Below, piece by piece: positions 1 through 10,140 of a stretch of 64,000 nucleotides of DNA (position 1 is the stretch's first letter; each line of letters begins with the position of its first letter). The notes below the pieces were generated by a model, which saw nothing but the letters and a program-made list of their open reading frames with translations, searched no databases and was not told the DNA's origin. The DNA comes from Liopterus haemorrhoidalis (lineage: Eukaryota; Arthropoda; Insecta; Coleoptera; Dytiscidae): assembly GCA_963971575.1 (NCBI GenBank), contig OZ020611.1, positions 3,286,001 to 3,350,000 on the forward strand, read 5' to 3'. The translations under genes and the position numbers were made by a program.

Positions 1-379
1 TAAATCCGAGCCAGCCGTGGCGGTCATATGCCAGAAATCATATTTAAAATGTAATGCCACAAGATTATCTTTCGAATAAAAAAAAATGCATGTCAATCGA
101 ATAATCCATCGTTGTTTTATTGCAATTTAAAGTTCTATACCTCTAAAAAAAAACACCCATTACTAATTTACTTAATATTCTCAATTAAGTAGATTGCAAA
201 TTAAAAATAAATCAAAAAATAGATTAGTTTTTAGAAAAATATCGAATTTTTTGTGTTCAAGTAAAAATAATTATTCTTCAATTTTTTTTTTTTTTGTGTG
301 GTATCGAAAGAAATCTGTTAAATTAGTTTTTTTAAATTTCTTTATTTTAATACGATTTAAAAAGATGTGCTAAAAAACG
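1..379. other. AT-rich sequence, no gene seen
   Basis: Low-complexity, AT-rich DNA with poly-T runs. I see no coding stretch, terminal repeat or RNA gene in it. Confidence 0.6.
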
Positions 380-470
380 TCTTGTTTCACACCTTATGAT
401 CCAGGGGCTAAATTAAAAAATCTAAAAAAATCTGATTATCGCACATTAATGTGAACCGGAATAATGCCAT
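380..470 (-). repeat. Diverged fragment of the AGGGTTTTG repeat family
   Basis: Read on the minus strand, this stretch follows the same order of words as part of the three long copies: ATTCCGGTTCACA, then CAGATTTTT with an AT-rich run, then a CTGG-containing word and a TGTG end (compare 13099-13180). It is much more diverged than those three copies, so it is an old fragment. It was found by eye; an alignment would settle it. Confidence 0.45.
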
Positions 471-654
471 TGGAATGTGTGATCTTATAATTATTACTAG
501 GATAGCTACAGCTGGGTTATGATGTAAACGCATCTCAAGTACGGTTGAAATTCTGATGATTAAAATCTTCGCCTACGCCTCGGGTGTAAAATTTATCCTC
601 GTGTAATATAGCCTATATTATATGCTTGTTAAATTAAATACTATTATATCATTA

Positions 655-2165
655 TAGATATAGCATAGAGTCAAATTGTTTTCCTGATGTCATAAAAATA
701 GCAAAAGTCCTCCCTCTGCATAAAAAAGATGACATAGAAGAATTAAATAATTATCGCCCCTTATCACTATTACCAATTCTGTCAAAGATATTTGAATTTT
801 TTTTTATATAAACAGATTGTTTCTTTTTTAGAAGGAAATAATTTAAATTCGTCTGAATTCGGATTTCGTTCAAACAGATCAACAACTGATGCCATACTAG
901 ATTTTTTAGAAGAGGTATGTGACACCCTCGAATCTAAAGAATTTTGAATGGCAACTTTCTTGGACTTAATTAAAGCCTTTGACTGTGTGCCGCATGATTT
1001 ATTAATTAGCAAAATTAAAAAATATGGTTTCAATGAGAATAGTCAGCAACTAATACAATCTTACTTAGCAAACAGAAATCAATATGTTGCTGTTAATAAC
1101 AATCAATCAGATATCTTACCGTTGGAATGTGAAGTACCTCAGGGTTCGATCCTCGTTCCGCTTCTATTTCTAATATACATTAATGACTTTCCATCATTTT
1201 TAAAAACTAAAACAGTTTTATATTCCGATGATTCTACAATCATTTCAAGATCATCATTTTACGATTTAATTAGTAATAGTGATTCACATTTAAACGATGC
1301 TAGCAATTGGTTTGCGGCAAACATGTTGTCTCTAAACACAAACAAATGTGAAAGTATGGTTATTTCTTTGAGAAAGTATACATTTGAGAGTTCAGGCTTT
1401 ATTAAATTTTTAGGGGTATATGTTGCCAGGGAATTAAATTGGAAACACCATGTTGATTATGTGAGTGGTAAGCTATGTAGAACAATTTTCTTACTGAGAA
1501 ACCTTGTGGACATAGTAACTAAAGATGTGCTCTTAGTAGCTTATTACTCACTTTTTCAATCACTTATTTCTTATGCCCTCTTAGCATGGGGACACTCGTC
1601 TTCTGCTGATAGAATTTTTACATTGCAAAGACGCGCTGTGAGAATCATTGACGGCATTTCTTACAGACTGTAAAAAGTCTTTTTTATCTTTGCAAATTAT
1701 GACTCAGCCATCACTCTACATTTTTGCCTGTTTAAATTTTTTTACAAAAATAAAAACGACTTTAAATCTTTTAATGACATTCATAATCATAATAATAGAT
1801 ACAAGAATGATATATATCCTAAATTCAGCCGTCTATCAAAATCCAGAAATAGCACTACCTACTACGCTATTAAATTCTTTAATAAATTGCCAGAGTCAGT
1901 AAGACTTTTACCCCAAAATAAATTTGAAGCGTTTGTGAAGGATGTGCTAATTCAAAATCCATTGTACTCTGTGTCCGAATATTTTGATTTAAATTTTTAG
2001 TATTATCATTAGTTTTTTTGTATCTGATTAATAATCTGAGTAATAATTGGACCCATGTGTAACTCTTTTTATGTAAATCTACACTATTTGCTTCATTTAG
2101 CTTGACTGACTGTAAACAATTTAATTGTATTGTGGTCAATAAATAAATATTATATTAAATATTAT
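655..2165 (+). mobile_element. 5'-truncated jockey-like LINE (family A, copy 1)
   Basis: Remnant of a non-LTR retrotransposon. It holds the reverse-transcriptase part of ORF2, a short 3' untranslated part and a 3' tail of TATTA-type repeats at about 2141-2165. The tail follows the same ATAAATAAATATTATTA design as the copy at 30-31.3 kb, so the two belong to one family. The 5' end, including endonuclease and ORF1, is missing, as is usual for LINE copies. I did not find a convincing target-site duplication. Confidence 0.85.
663..2000 (+). pseudogene. LINE reverse transcriptase, broken
   Basis: Reverse transcriptase that would copy LINE RNA at a chromosomal nick. The first motif (KVLPLHKKDD, NYRPLSLLPILSKIFE) lies at about 690-800. 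After frameshifts and stops near 790-950 the main frame runs 948-1673 with FLDLIKAFDCVPHDLL, the palm motif VPQGSILVPLLFLIYINDF and a catalytic YSDD box where the family normally has YADD. The thumb and C-terminal part continues in other frames to a stop near 2000 (KFFNKLPES, EYFDLNF). There are several frameshifts and in-frame stops, so the gene is dead. Motif identity is direct; assignment to the jockey side of the LINE tree is by resemblance only. Confidence 0.85.
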
Positions 2166-3109
2166 ATTATATTATACATTAAACAACATGAATTCAAAAT
2201 CTATCTAAACTAACTTAACTAAAAACTTGTGAAAGGTATTAATCAACAAGTCCAAACTCGTTTTCAGTAATATTCTAATCCCTACTGCGTCAGTAGTTTC
2301 CCGCGGTAAATACTTAATAAATTCCATGAAACAGCTGTAAACTACATTATCACGTGTTGAGTTATCCCATTGCGTCTGTTTTTCAAAGCGAATAGATCCT
2401 GATCAAATAACGTTGTTTTGAGAGCAAATGGCGAGCAGCGAATGGGGAACGGGAAACTGCGAACGGCGAGAGGCAAGCTCTGCTGATAATTCTTGAGTTA
2501 ATTCATCGGGAGGGCTGTCGTGTACATTGCAGATCCTTAATTGATACAGATGAATCACGCACACGGCGGCACTGGACGTACGAACAGACAGACGGACGGA
2601 CACATTGTTTGTTGAGCCAATTACTTGTTTGCACAGGCCGACATGGTCAATAATGCATCCGCATCCAGAGATTCGACTCTACTCGTTCGCCTTCACATGC
2701 GAGGGATACGGACATTAATATACACACTAACTACTGGAAAGTCGATTTGTGAATGCTCTCAATAACGTTTTCATTGCAAATAACGTTACCACGTTACCTA
2801 ATACAGGGATGATATGTATTTAATAGACGAACAGAAAAACTGCTTGGGTCTATATTTGATTCTACTCTCTGATGAAATGTATAGAGCAAACTAAATATAT
2901 CCATCGATTCAATCATTGATTAATGTAAGTCTCCACATTGTTTCTTTAAATCTGTCTTAAGCTGCAATGTATCGCGTAAAGTACGAGGAGTGAGTGATTT
3001 TAAAATGAAAGATTATTTTTTTGTTATCAAAATGCGACTCATTTTTCAAGAAAATTCAAATTTTCCAACAAAAAATTGTAATTGTGAGATGGCGGTTTTT
3101 GATGTTCAG
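2166..3109. other. Intergenic, with a less AT-rich block at about 2400-2720
   Basis: No gene or terminal repeat recognised. The stretch 2400-2720 is clearly richer in G and C than its surroundings and of higher complexity (GCGAGCAGCG, ACGGCGAGAGG, GACAGACGGACGGAC). The 66-residue reading frame across it resembles nothing I know. It could be unique host sequence, such as a regulatory element. Confidence 0.4.
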
Positions 3110-3395
3110 AACGTGGCGCACTAGGGCTTTAGCATTTCTAGGACTATAGCAAGTCTCGCCAATATATTGTTTCCCGCACTGGCAGGGAATAGAGTAGATA
3201 CAGTTTTTGTTTAGGACAGATTTGGATTTCGTACATGATAGGATAGATCTTAAAGTCGAACTCGATTGAAAAGCTACTTGGATATTATGATTCTTTAGTA
3301 TCGTATCAATTTTCTCAGATACTCCTTTATAATAGAGACATATCTCACTTCGTCAATTCTAGGTGCATTATATTTCTTATGTTGAAAAGAAAAGA
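3110..3395 (-). pseudogene. Penelope-like element fragment (linker plus start of GIY-YIG)
   Basis: On the minus strand this reads VSEKIDTILKNHNIQVAFQ, then CTKSKSVL, then YSIPCQCGKQYIGETC. That order is the region between reverse transcriptase and the GIY-YIG endonuclease of Penelope-like retroelements, ending inside the nuclease: the CxCGxxYIGET signature is plain. The fragment is cut just after this motif. The same stretch recurs on the plus strand at 5355-5410, so the two pieces are copies of one family in opposite orientation. Neither contains the reverse-transcriptase core. Confidence 0.75.
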
Positions 3396-3820
3396 GGCGA
3401 TGGTGTCTCTATTGTAGACGCATCAGATTGTTGGAAAGATTTCATCACAGATGTTTACGATCTATTCTGAAGATTAAATGGCAGGATTACGTGCCTGATA
3501 CGGACAATCTAAAAAAAGCAGGCATGTTGAGCATTGAACCTACCCTAATCCAGAAACATCTGAAATGGACAGGACATGTAATTAGAATGCCAGATAACCG
3601 TATGCCTAAGCATGTACTGTATTCAGACCTATCACATGGCGGTAGAAACCCTGGAGCCCCGTACAATATAAAGATATGGTCAAGAGTTCACTCAAATCAT
3701 GTCACCAATAGTATGCCTGTGTCATCTGGAGAGTATTTGTGCTGTGTGTGCGGAAAAACGTTTGTGTCGCGTATTGGACTCTATAGTCATGAAAAGGCAC
3801 TTTCAAGAAGGAATGTATAG
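3396..3820 (+). pseudogene. LINE ORF2 C-terminus with C2H2-type zinc finger
   Basis: Reads WCLYCRRIRLLERFHHRCLR, then IKWQDYVPDTDNL, AGMLSIE, then WTGHVIRMPDNRMPKHVLY, and ends in a zinc finger YLCCVCGKTFVSRIGLYSHE (Cys-x2-Cys with a His about 12 residues on). This is the typical C-terminal tail of a widespread group of animal endonuclease/reverse-transcriptase LINEs. The reverse-transcriptase core is absent upstream. Part of the sequence between the WTGH segment and the finger appears lost. The frame is open from about 3397 to the stop after RRNV at 3820. A 46-base piece encoding the finger is duplicated at 3909-3954. Confidence 0.75.
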
Positions 3821-3857
3821 ATTTATTAGCAAAGCACCCATCGTCGTTCGACGGGGT

Positions 3858-3858
3858 T

Positions 3859-3910
<52 letters not shown>

Positions 3911-3977
3911 AGAGAGTATTTGTGCTGTGTGTGCGGAAAAACGTTTGTGTCGCATATATATATATATATATATATAC
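3858..3977. repeat. TA microsatellites enclosing a duplicated 46-base segment
   Basis: Two (TA)n tracts, about 3858-3908 and 3955-3977, enclose a near-exact repeat of the zinc-finger segment found at about 3727-3772 (GAGAGTATTTGTGCTGTGTG... through TTTGTGTCGC). Short reading frames drawn across the TA tracts are artefacts. Confidence 0.9.
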
Positions 3978-4008
3978 GCGAAAGAAAGTTCTTGACGAAA
4001 TTAATATG

Positions 4009-5307
4009 GTTATTAAATAAAATTCTTATGTTATACTCGTCATATATTTATTAAAAAATGTTCATCAATTGGTTTTCCATCATCGTTTCGATTGGTAATC
4101 CAATCATCCTCAGTCTATAAATAAGGATACACATTGAAATATAACAAAATCGAAATTATTAGTCTTGTATGAAAGAATATTTGTGATGAAGAAATGTAAA
4201 AGTAAAAGAAATAACTAGAAAACTAACAATGAAACCAAAATATGAAAAACAAAACCAAGATGGCGCGAACTCCATTTTGTATTACGTACGGTTAATAATA
4301 TATGTGCTAAACACATAAACTGAAAAACATTTAAATTAAAACAAAATGGACAAACAATATTCTTTAATACAGTCATAATTAGCAACAAAAGGAAGTGTTC
4401 TTAACAAAGATAGCTTACCCAATATTATTGTCAAAAGTGTAAAATAATGTATTTCCAAATTAAAATGTTTGGAACGGACAGGAACGGTTAATCATAGTCT
4501 GTCCTAAACTGGTAGACAGATCGACGTCACAGACATATGATAAGGTGAGGAAACTACTTGTGACAGGTAGGTATCGAAACAGCTGTTTATTATGTGAAAA
4601 GTTTAAAATATGAATTATTAAGACCGACGGTATCTGTTTTTTTATTTACGCATTTATCTTTAGAAGTGTGTATGTGCAGCATCTCTGATATCATTCTTTT
4701 TTGAAAATGTCCTTCTTTATCCAAAATTTGGACATTTTCATAATCAAATATATGACCCGTTTTATTTGAGTGAACCGCGAGAGCTGTGCTGTTAGGTTTT
4801 AATCTTACGTCACTTTTATGTTGGTAAATACGTTTTTTTAAAATTTGTTGAGTGGTGCCTATGTAACTTTTACTGCATTCCCCACACGGAATTTCGTAAA
4901 CAACATTAGCGGTATCAAGTTTGGGAATTTTAGATTTTAATTTAGAAAAATTATTATTATTATCATTATCTGTGCTGAAGGCTAAATTTATATCAAATTT
5001 GTTGAAAATATTTTTAAAGGGTGCGAATTCTGAGTTATGATATGGGAAGCTGGTATATTTATTATTATTATCTGTTTTATTTATGGGTTTGGAATTATAT
5101 GCTGCCCATATTCTTTTTTTAATGCATTTGTTAATGAGGTTGGGAGGGTAGTTATTATTAATAAATTCTGTTTTTACTTTTTGAAGATTTTTAGTTCTGT
5201 AATTAGACTTATTTATAGACTGAGGATGATTGGATTACCAATCGAAACGTCTCGATGAACATTTTTTAATAAATATATGACGAGTATAACATAAGAATTT
5301 TATTTAA

Positions 5308-5311
<4 letters not shown>
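4009..5311 (-). mobile_element. Penelope-like element with about 100-base inverted terminal repeats
   Basis: The left arm (4009-4118) and right arm (5211-5311) are inverted copies of each other: GACTGAGGATGATTGGATTA at 5219 matches its complement near 4092-4113, and ATATTTATTAAAAAATGTTC at 4043 matches its complement on the right. Between the arms lies an open minus-strand frame with a GIY-YIG nuclease. Penelope-like elements are known to carry LTR-like repeats in direct or inverted orientation. TA microsatellites lie on both sides (3955-3977 and 5313-5342), so the element sits in, or was captured with, a TA tract. The reverse-transcriptase core is missing, so this is an internally deleted or 5'-truncated copy. 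Confidence 0.75.
4590..5235 (-). pseudogene. Penelope-like GIY-YIG endonuclease tail, open frame without start
   Basis: The GIY-YIG nuclease nicks DNA during Penelope-like retrotransposition. The minus-strand frame is open from just inside the right inverted repeat to a TAA at 4590-4592, about 210 codons. In order it has a lysine-rich segment (KVKTEFINNNYPPNLINKC), a linker (FPYHNSEFAPFKNIFNKFD), an Asn/Asp-rich stretch, then VVYEIPCGECSKSYIGTT with the YIG core, KKRIYQHKSDV, and HSNKTGHIFDYENVQILD, where the family has its conserved His and Asn region. There is no methionine before the nuclease and no reverse-transcriptase core. It is a gene fragment that has stayed free of stops, either because it is young or by chance. 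Confidence 0.75.

Positions 5312-5312
<1 letters not shown>

Positions 5313-5342
<30 letters not shown>
5313..5342. repeat. (TA)n microsatellite
   Basis: Uninterrupted TA dinucleotides immediately outside the right inverted repeat of the Penelope-like element. Confidence 0.95.
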
Positions 5343-5344
<2 letters not shown>

Positions 5345-5847
5345 CTTATAATTGATATCATCAGTCTATTCCTTGCAAGTGCGGGAAACAATATATTGAC
5401 GAGACTTGCAGACCTTTGCATTTGAGGGTAAACGAGCATAAGAAAAAAGTTTAGCAGGGCGAAATTTACAGTTCAAAACTGGCTGAACATGCTTGGGAAA
5501 ATTAACACCATTTCCGATGGAAAGAAGCGAAACCCTTAATGTATGAGGAAAACAAGTTCAAAAGAAAATTGAAAGAGTCTGCTTTGATCGGAAATTCTGG
5601 AGATGCTGTCTCCAAGTTAGCATAGAATTTCCTTAACTCTGGGTTTCCATTATTCAAAACAATCCTTGTAATCCTCAAGTCACCAATCCGGTAACAAATA
5701 ACTCATTACCACACAATAATGTGACAAACAATCCTCCGCAGGTAGTCCCGTCCCTACCAATAGCTGATCCCAACCACCCAACCAATAGCAACACACCTAT
5801 AATCTTGTCCCAGTCTTACAATACCCGGTATAAAAATTCAAAGTAAA
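5345..5847 (+). pseudogene. Penelope-like GIY-YIG fragment with C-terminal tail
   Basis: Plus-strand remnant reading SLPCKCGKQYIDETCRPLHL (normally YIGET; Gly is replaced by Asp here), then RVNEHKK, an in-frame stop, then SSKLAEHAWEN and WKEAKPLMYEENKFKRKLKE, which is the usual second half of the nuclease. A Pro- and Asn-rich tail (NPVTNNSLPHNNV, PIADPNHPTNSNTP) ends at NTRYKNSK and a TAA at about 5847. It has two or more stops and frame breaks. It shares its first 60 bases or so with the minus-strand fragment at about 3140-3205. Confidence 0.75.
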
Positions 5848-6242
5848 ATGAAATGTTTATCACATCTTGTGATCGCTAAAGACGGAAACAGATTGTTGAG
5901 CAAATTCCGAAACTTCCGAATATATGTTATATACTCATTAAGTATTATATCTTTTTGATACTAATATTCATTTTATTGTACTATACTAGCCTAGTACTAT
6001 CAGCAATGGCAAACGTTCAAAATAACGGTGTCCGCATAAATATTGGACCATTGCAAAATAATTTCAAAGATATTACAGACTGAGAGCATACGCCTTGTTG
6101 TGAAGCCAACAGCACATCCAGAGGCGAAGTTGACTATTATAAGACGAATTATTATTACTTTAATAGTTTGTCGACAAGAATTGCAAGAAATAAATGTAAA
6201 TTAGCGTCTCTATGTGGTTTTGGCAAAAACATTGAAGCAGCA
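5848..6242. other. No gene seen
   Basis: AT-rich sequence after the Penelope-like fragment. It may include the 3' untranslated part of that element or the interior of the hAT whose end lies at 6275, but nothing can be assigned. Confidence 0.4.
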
Positions 6243-6275
6243 AGTGCTCCGCGGAGCACTGTTTGGGAAACTCTG
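6243..6275. mobile_element. hAT terminus (partial)
   Basis: Ends in GTTTGGGAAACTCTG, the complement of a hAT-type terminus CAGAGTTTCCCAAAC, next to a GTGCTCCGCGGAGCAC palindrome. The same design (TIR plus a CCGCGG palindrome) opens the complete hAT at 54382. No matching left end was found, so only one terminus is claimed. Confidence 0.5.
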
Positions 6276-7119
6276 ATCTATAGTATATGACATCCATGCC
6301 GGGCGTGCTTACAGCCGTGGAAGTATTTTTACAAATCCCATTAGTTTATATTATTTTTTTGACAAGTGTGAAAAAATTACAAGTTACTTTTTTTACGCTT
6401 TTCTTTTTTTTAACTCTCGCCATAAATAAGCATTTTATGCACTAAAACAAGTGAAATATAGCACAGTTTTTATAAGCAAAAAAGTTCATAGGTATGCTTA
6501 TGGCTCTTAATTGGAAATTCCGGCTCCTTTTTCTTTCAATGCAGATAAGATAAAAAAAATTACAATTTGTGTTAATACAAATATTACCAGTAATATTTGT
6601 AAGAATAGCTTTTTGTTTCAGAAAACTATTTGATCCTTAATTTAGAAGGCGGTCTACCTTTACTTATAGTAATCCTAGAAGTCTTAAATAGGATTAATAC
6701 AAAACCCCACAATTTCTGGCGTACATATTTAATTCATATCAAGAAAAAATTTACGAGAATACTGTGATTTAAAAGTTTTGTTGAGGTCACAATTTTTTAA
6801 TCAAGTGAAATATATCAGAATTGAATGGAGCACAATTACATTTGGAGTTTGAATAAAATACGTATAAAAACTTTTCGTTTCTGGTTGAACAAACTTGATT
6901 TTTAGACATCCGTTACAGCGAGACAATCGGAAATGAATTATTACTGAAGCCAACTCTAAAGTAGATTAGTAGATTTAAACCACACTTGGAATTTTTCACA
7001 TTTTTAATATACGCTAGCACAGTTCGTCCATTCAATCAGGCAAAGCACGTCATTGTTTAATGAAAAATAATATTATAAACCTATAAACAGTACGACTGAT
7101 CTGAGTCGGATTTGGGAAG
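6276..7119. other. No gene; short dispersed repeat at about 6418-6470
   Basis: Nothing coding. The 50 bases around 6418-6470 (CACTAAAACAAGTGAAATAT) recur in inverse orientation at about 12425-12475, so both are pieces of an unnamed dispersed repeat. Confidence 0.45.
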
Positions 7120-7456
7120 GTTAATATGGGTAAAATCTATAATATAATACGCCAACGTGTATCCATGCGTGCGTGGGTGCGTGGAAGTTGTCTGAAATCT
7201 AAAACAATTGAAGCGAGGTTCCGAAATGTAACGAAATATTCCGAAGCTCGCCGAGTTTATATTGACATATAATGCGTAATAATATTAGTTGTTAATTGTT
7301 TTGTTTACACAAAAATAATTTAAATTGAAATTATTAGTAGCAGAAAAATTATTATTTTAAAAAATATTTGGTTTTGATGAAAGTAAGTAACAGAAATGTG
7401 ACTTTCTTTTCTTTATTATTATTTTTTAATGCTTTATTATTTTTTTATTTCTATGA
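7120..7456 (+). repeat. Dispersed repeat, same family as 48268-48702
   Basis: Two blocks match 48 kb in the same order and strand. The first runs from TCTATAATATAATACGCCAA through TGCGTGGAAGTTGTCTGAAA and CCGAAATGTAACG. The second runs from TTATTTTAAAAAATATTTGG through TTTTGATGAAAGT to a T-rich end. The first block is GC-richer and holds TGCGTG words. No coding content; class unknown. Confidence 0.65.
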
Positions 7457-8534
7457 TCAACGTTTTAAACTATCTAACGTCTTAAATTTTCAAAAATGTA
7501 AACGTAAATTATTAAGTAAAACTCGCCTTAAAATTATAATTTTTACCAAGAATTACCGGCCGAGTTTGGTCCAGGGATATGAAACTCATATACACGGCCT
7601 TGAAACGGTTTTAAGTTATATTCCATCCACCAACAGCGCTAAAAGCGTTTTTTTAACCAACATTTTGAGAACACTTCATTATCGGCAATTTGCGGCAATT
7701 GTTTTTGACATTGTAACGATAGGTGACAGTTAATTGTGATTGTGACAGTGATGAATTTTATGACAAATTTTAAATATTAGCACCACATTTATTATTTTCA
7801 AATGGTGTAGTGTAATTAATAATATTTTAAATGGTAAATGCAAAAGAAATATAAATAGTGTAATAAAAAAAATGGCACAGACTAAATTTAATATGTACAA
7901 TAAAAGTAAATATAAAAGTAAAAAATAAATACTTGTTTATTTATTTCATATGTTTGCTTGCAAATAAAATAATAAAACTAAATGCTTACTGAAGTATTAA
8001 CTTTTAACAATTGTAATTAATTTTAATTTTAGGAAATTAATTAGGAGAGTTGTAAATAATAAATTAATCATAATTTTCGGTTCAAGGCAATCTTTAGTTT
8101 TCTACCAAAATTACATTTTATTTTTTAATTTTGGTAGAAAATTAATGATCGCGCGATTCATAGCAATTTAAAATATAAAAATATATTTGTGTGCACTGCG
8201 GGTTGCATACTATCTAATCCTAGTTCATATTACAACCATGAATGTCGCAACTATCGCTGTACAAAGCCGTAACGTGGGAGTCCGCTATCTTCCTTGTTTT
8301 ATAATTTGTGGTTTGGTCATTCATATCAGTGTCACCAGGTGACAACTTATTTGTGTGAATTTAAAATTGGTTGGAAATATTTAAAATATTTTGGTAAAAA
8401 TTACAAATTGATACATTCAATAGTTTGCACCTTTGAAATTTTATGTCATTTTGGTATTAAAACATGGTAAAAAATTTCACTTTTTTAAAATGTCATTTCA
8501 TTTGACATATGTCATAAAGATAAATAATATCATA
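7457..8534. other. No gene seen
   Basis: AT-rich. A short frame at 7368-7733 is lysine- and phenylalanine-rich and resembles no family I know; its first half lies in the dispersed repeat. A small inverted repeat around 8100-8145 (TTCTACCAAAATTACA and its complement) may mark an old MITE. Confidence 0.4.
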
Positions 8535-8941
8535 CAGTCTGTTCCAAACGGTTAAGCGGAAATAAATGGGAATTTAGTTCTTTTAGGTTGTCACGAGAAG
8601 GGAGCTTGCTTGGGATATTTCATTTTTCACGTTGGGATGTCAAAATTTAAAATTCCAACAATGAAACCATGGAAACGAATGACATATGTCAAAATTAATT
8701 ATTTTTTTTAGATATTTTAATGACAAAAAAATAAATAAATGGGAAATTTGTATTAAGAATGACACAAAAAATCAAAATATAAAGAAAATGACATTTTAAA
8801 ATGATATTAATCTTAACCAAAAAATGTTTATTGTAAGTATGATTTACAAAGCTTAAACAAAACGGCCGAAAGGCACGATTTAAACGATGAAAGTAACTAG
8901 ATTGCAAAATCTAGTTCCGCTTAAGCGTTTGGAACAGATTG
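8535..8941. mobile_element. TA-flanked MITE (copy 1)
   Basis: A 407-base element. The left end CAGTCTGTTCCAAACGGTTA and the right end (complement CAATCTGTTCCAAACGCTTA) are inverted repeats, flanked on both sides by TA (8533-8534 and 8942-8943), the Tc1/mariner target duplication. It encodes nothing, so it would depend on a transposase from elsewhere. A second copy lies in the opposite orientation at 24139-24544 and matches along nearly its whole length. Confidence 0.9.
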
Positions 8942-8943
8942 TA

Positions 8944-9959
8944 GTTATAAGCAGTTCACTTTTGTAAGAACAAACTAGATCTGGTTATTTTGGTGATTTT
9001 TATAGTCTAATACTGACTTTTAGAAACTTGGTTATATTGTAAAAAAGGCTTTACAGTTTTGGGTTATGTTTGTATTATTTTAGGTTAGTATTATATTTAC
9101 AAAATATTTAAGATGTCACTATTCAAAATGAAATATGAATAATATTTTTAGAATGACATTTTTTATCAATTTTGTGACGTAATTCCTCTTATATTGTGGG
9201 TCATCTATACTGAAGTGAATGTCAAGAAGAACAGTCTTTTGAATGAAGCAGAGGACATGGTCAATATTTTTGTTTATCGAGTTGTCCAATGTTAACGTGA
9301 CATTGCTGACTAAATGTACACTTGGTTTTAGCATTTGAATGTATTTAAAATATTTAAAGTAGTCGTAAACTTTTCTGGAATTCATAAGTTTTATTTGAAG
9401 GTGGAAGGTGGATGGTGGATGGTGGATTGTGGTGTGGGTGAGCAGTGACTGCCGCCTACCGGCTTGTCGGGTTATTTTAATATAAATGTATGTTCTCGTG
9501 CGAGATAAATATATAAAGTTAATAAAGGTTAGAAGTGCACATTAGAGCCCTCGCAAATCCTTTCAAATGAGATTTCTTGTTTTAAAACAAAAGTTAAACT
9601 AATTTACAAGCGAGACCGCTTGCAACGTTCAAACGTCCTTCCTTCTCAACCATATTATTTCTTTACACTTTTAAATATTCTGATTTCATATATTGTGCTT
9701 ATGCCAGTTAAATAAAATACGTCTAGTGTGAATTTTTTCACATTATAGGGTTTCGGATGTCTTTAGCAAGAGATGGACAAAAATTCGGAATGCTTAATCT
9801 CTGGGACAATATCTCCTTCTATAATCACTTAAAAATTAAAAAAAAAAACCATATTTCATCCGTTAATCTTTTTAATTAAGTTTAAGATTAAGATAACCTT
9901 TTACTAAAATACGCTATTAATACTTAAAATACAAGATATTTACATAAAGATATATATTT
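8944..9959. other. No gene; hairpin-AGGGTTT signature at 9729-9756
   Basis: AT-rich, with a GGTGGAAGGTGGATGGTGGA mini-repeat at about 9400-9435. At 9729 a TGTGAA...TTCACA hairpin is followed by AGGGTTTCGG, the same signature as the left end of the 1 kb family. A minus-strand frame at 9119-9385 resembles no known family. Confidence 0.4.
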
Positions 9960-10140
9960 AATTGTATATTTTATCGAAATGGAGTTATCCTTCGGAGTTC
10001 CGCAGGGATCTCATTTGAGGCCTTTAATCTTCATGCTATTTATAAACTATAAAAGTATTGAAATTTAAGTATTTATGTAAGAATTGGGCATTGCCTGCCT
10101 GTAAAATATGCAATAAATAAATAAATAAATAAAATATAAA
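9960..10140 (+). pseudogene. Tiny LINE remnant: reverse-transcriptase motif joined to a 3' tail
   Basis: MELSFGVPQGSHLRPLIFML at 9979-10038 is the GVPQGSxLGPLLF palm motif of non-LTR reverse transcriptase. Within about 60 bases it runs into a 3' end with a (AATA)n tail at about 10110-10140. Almost the whole element between motif and tail is deleted. Confidence 0.6.

Noticed and set aside
2403..2603. 66-residue frame in the GC-richer block
   Set aside because: No family resemblance, no splice context; the composition alone explains the open frame.
3699..4054. Reading frames of repeated Tyr-Ile
   Set aside because: They translate (TA)n microsatellites; the only real coding signal is the duplicated zinc-finger segment.
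7368..7733. 121-residue frame as a host secreted or membrane protein
   Set aside because: Its first part lies in a dispersed repeat shared with 48.6 kb, the hydrophobic start is just T-rich DNA, and the rest resembles no family.
9729..9756. Helitron 3' end (hairpin before terminus)
   Set aside because: A hairpin is present but no CTRR terminus follows it, and the family has inverted ends, which Helitrons lack.
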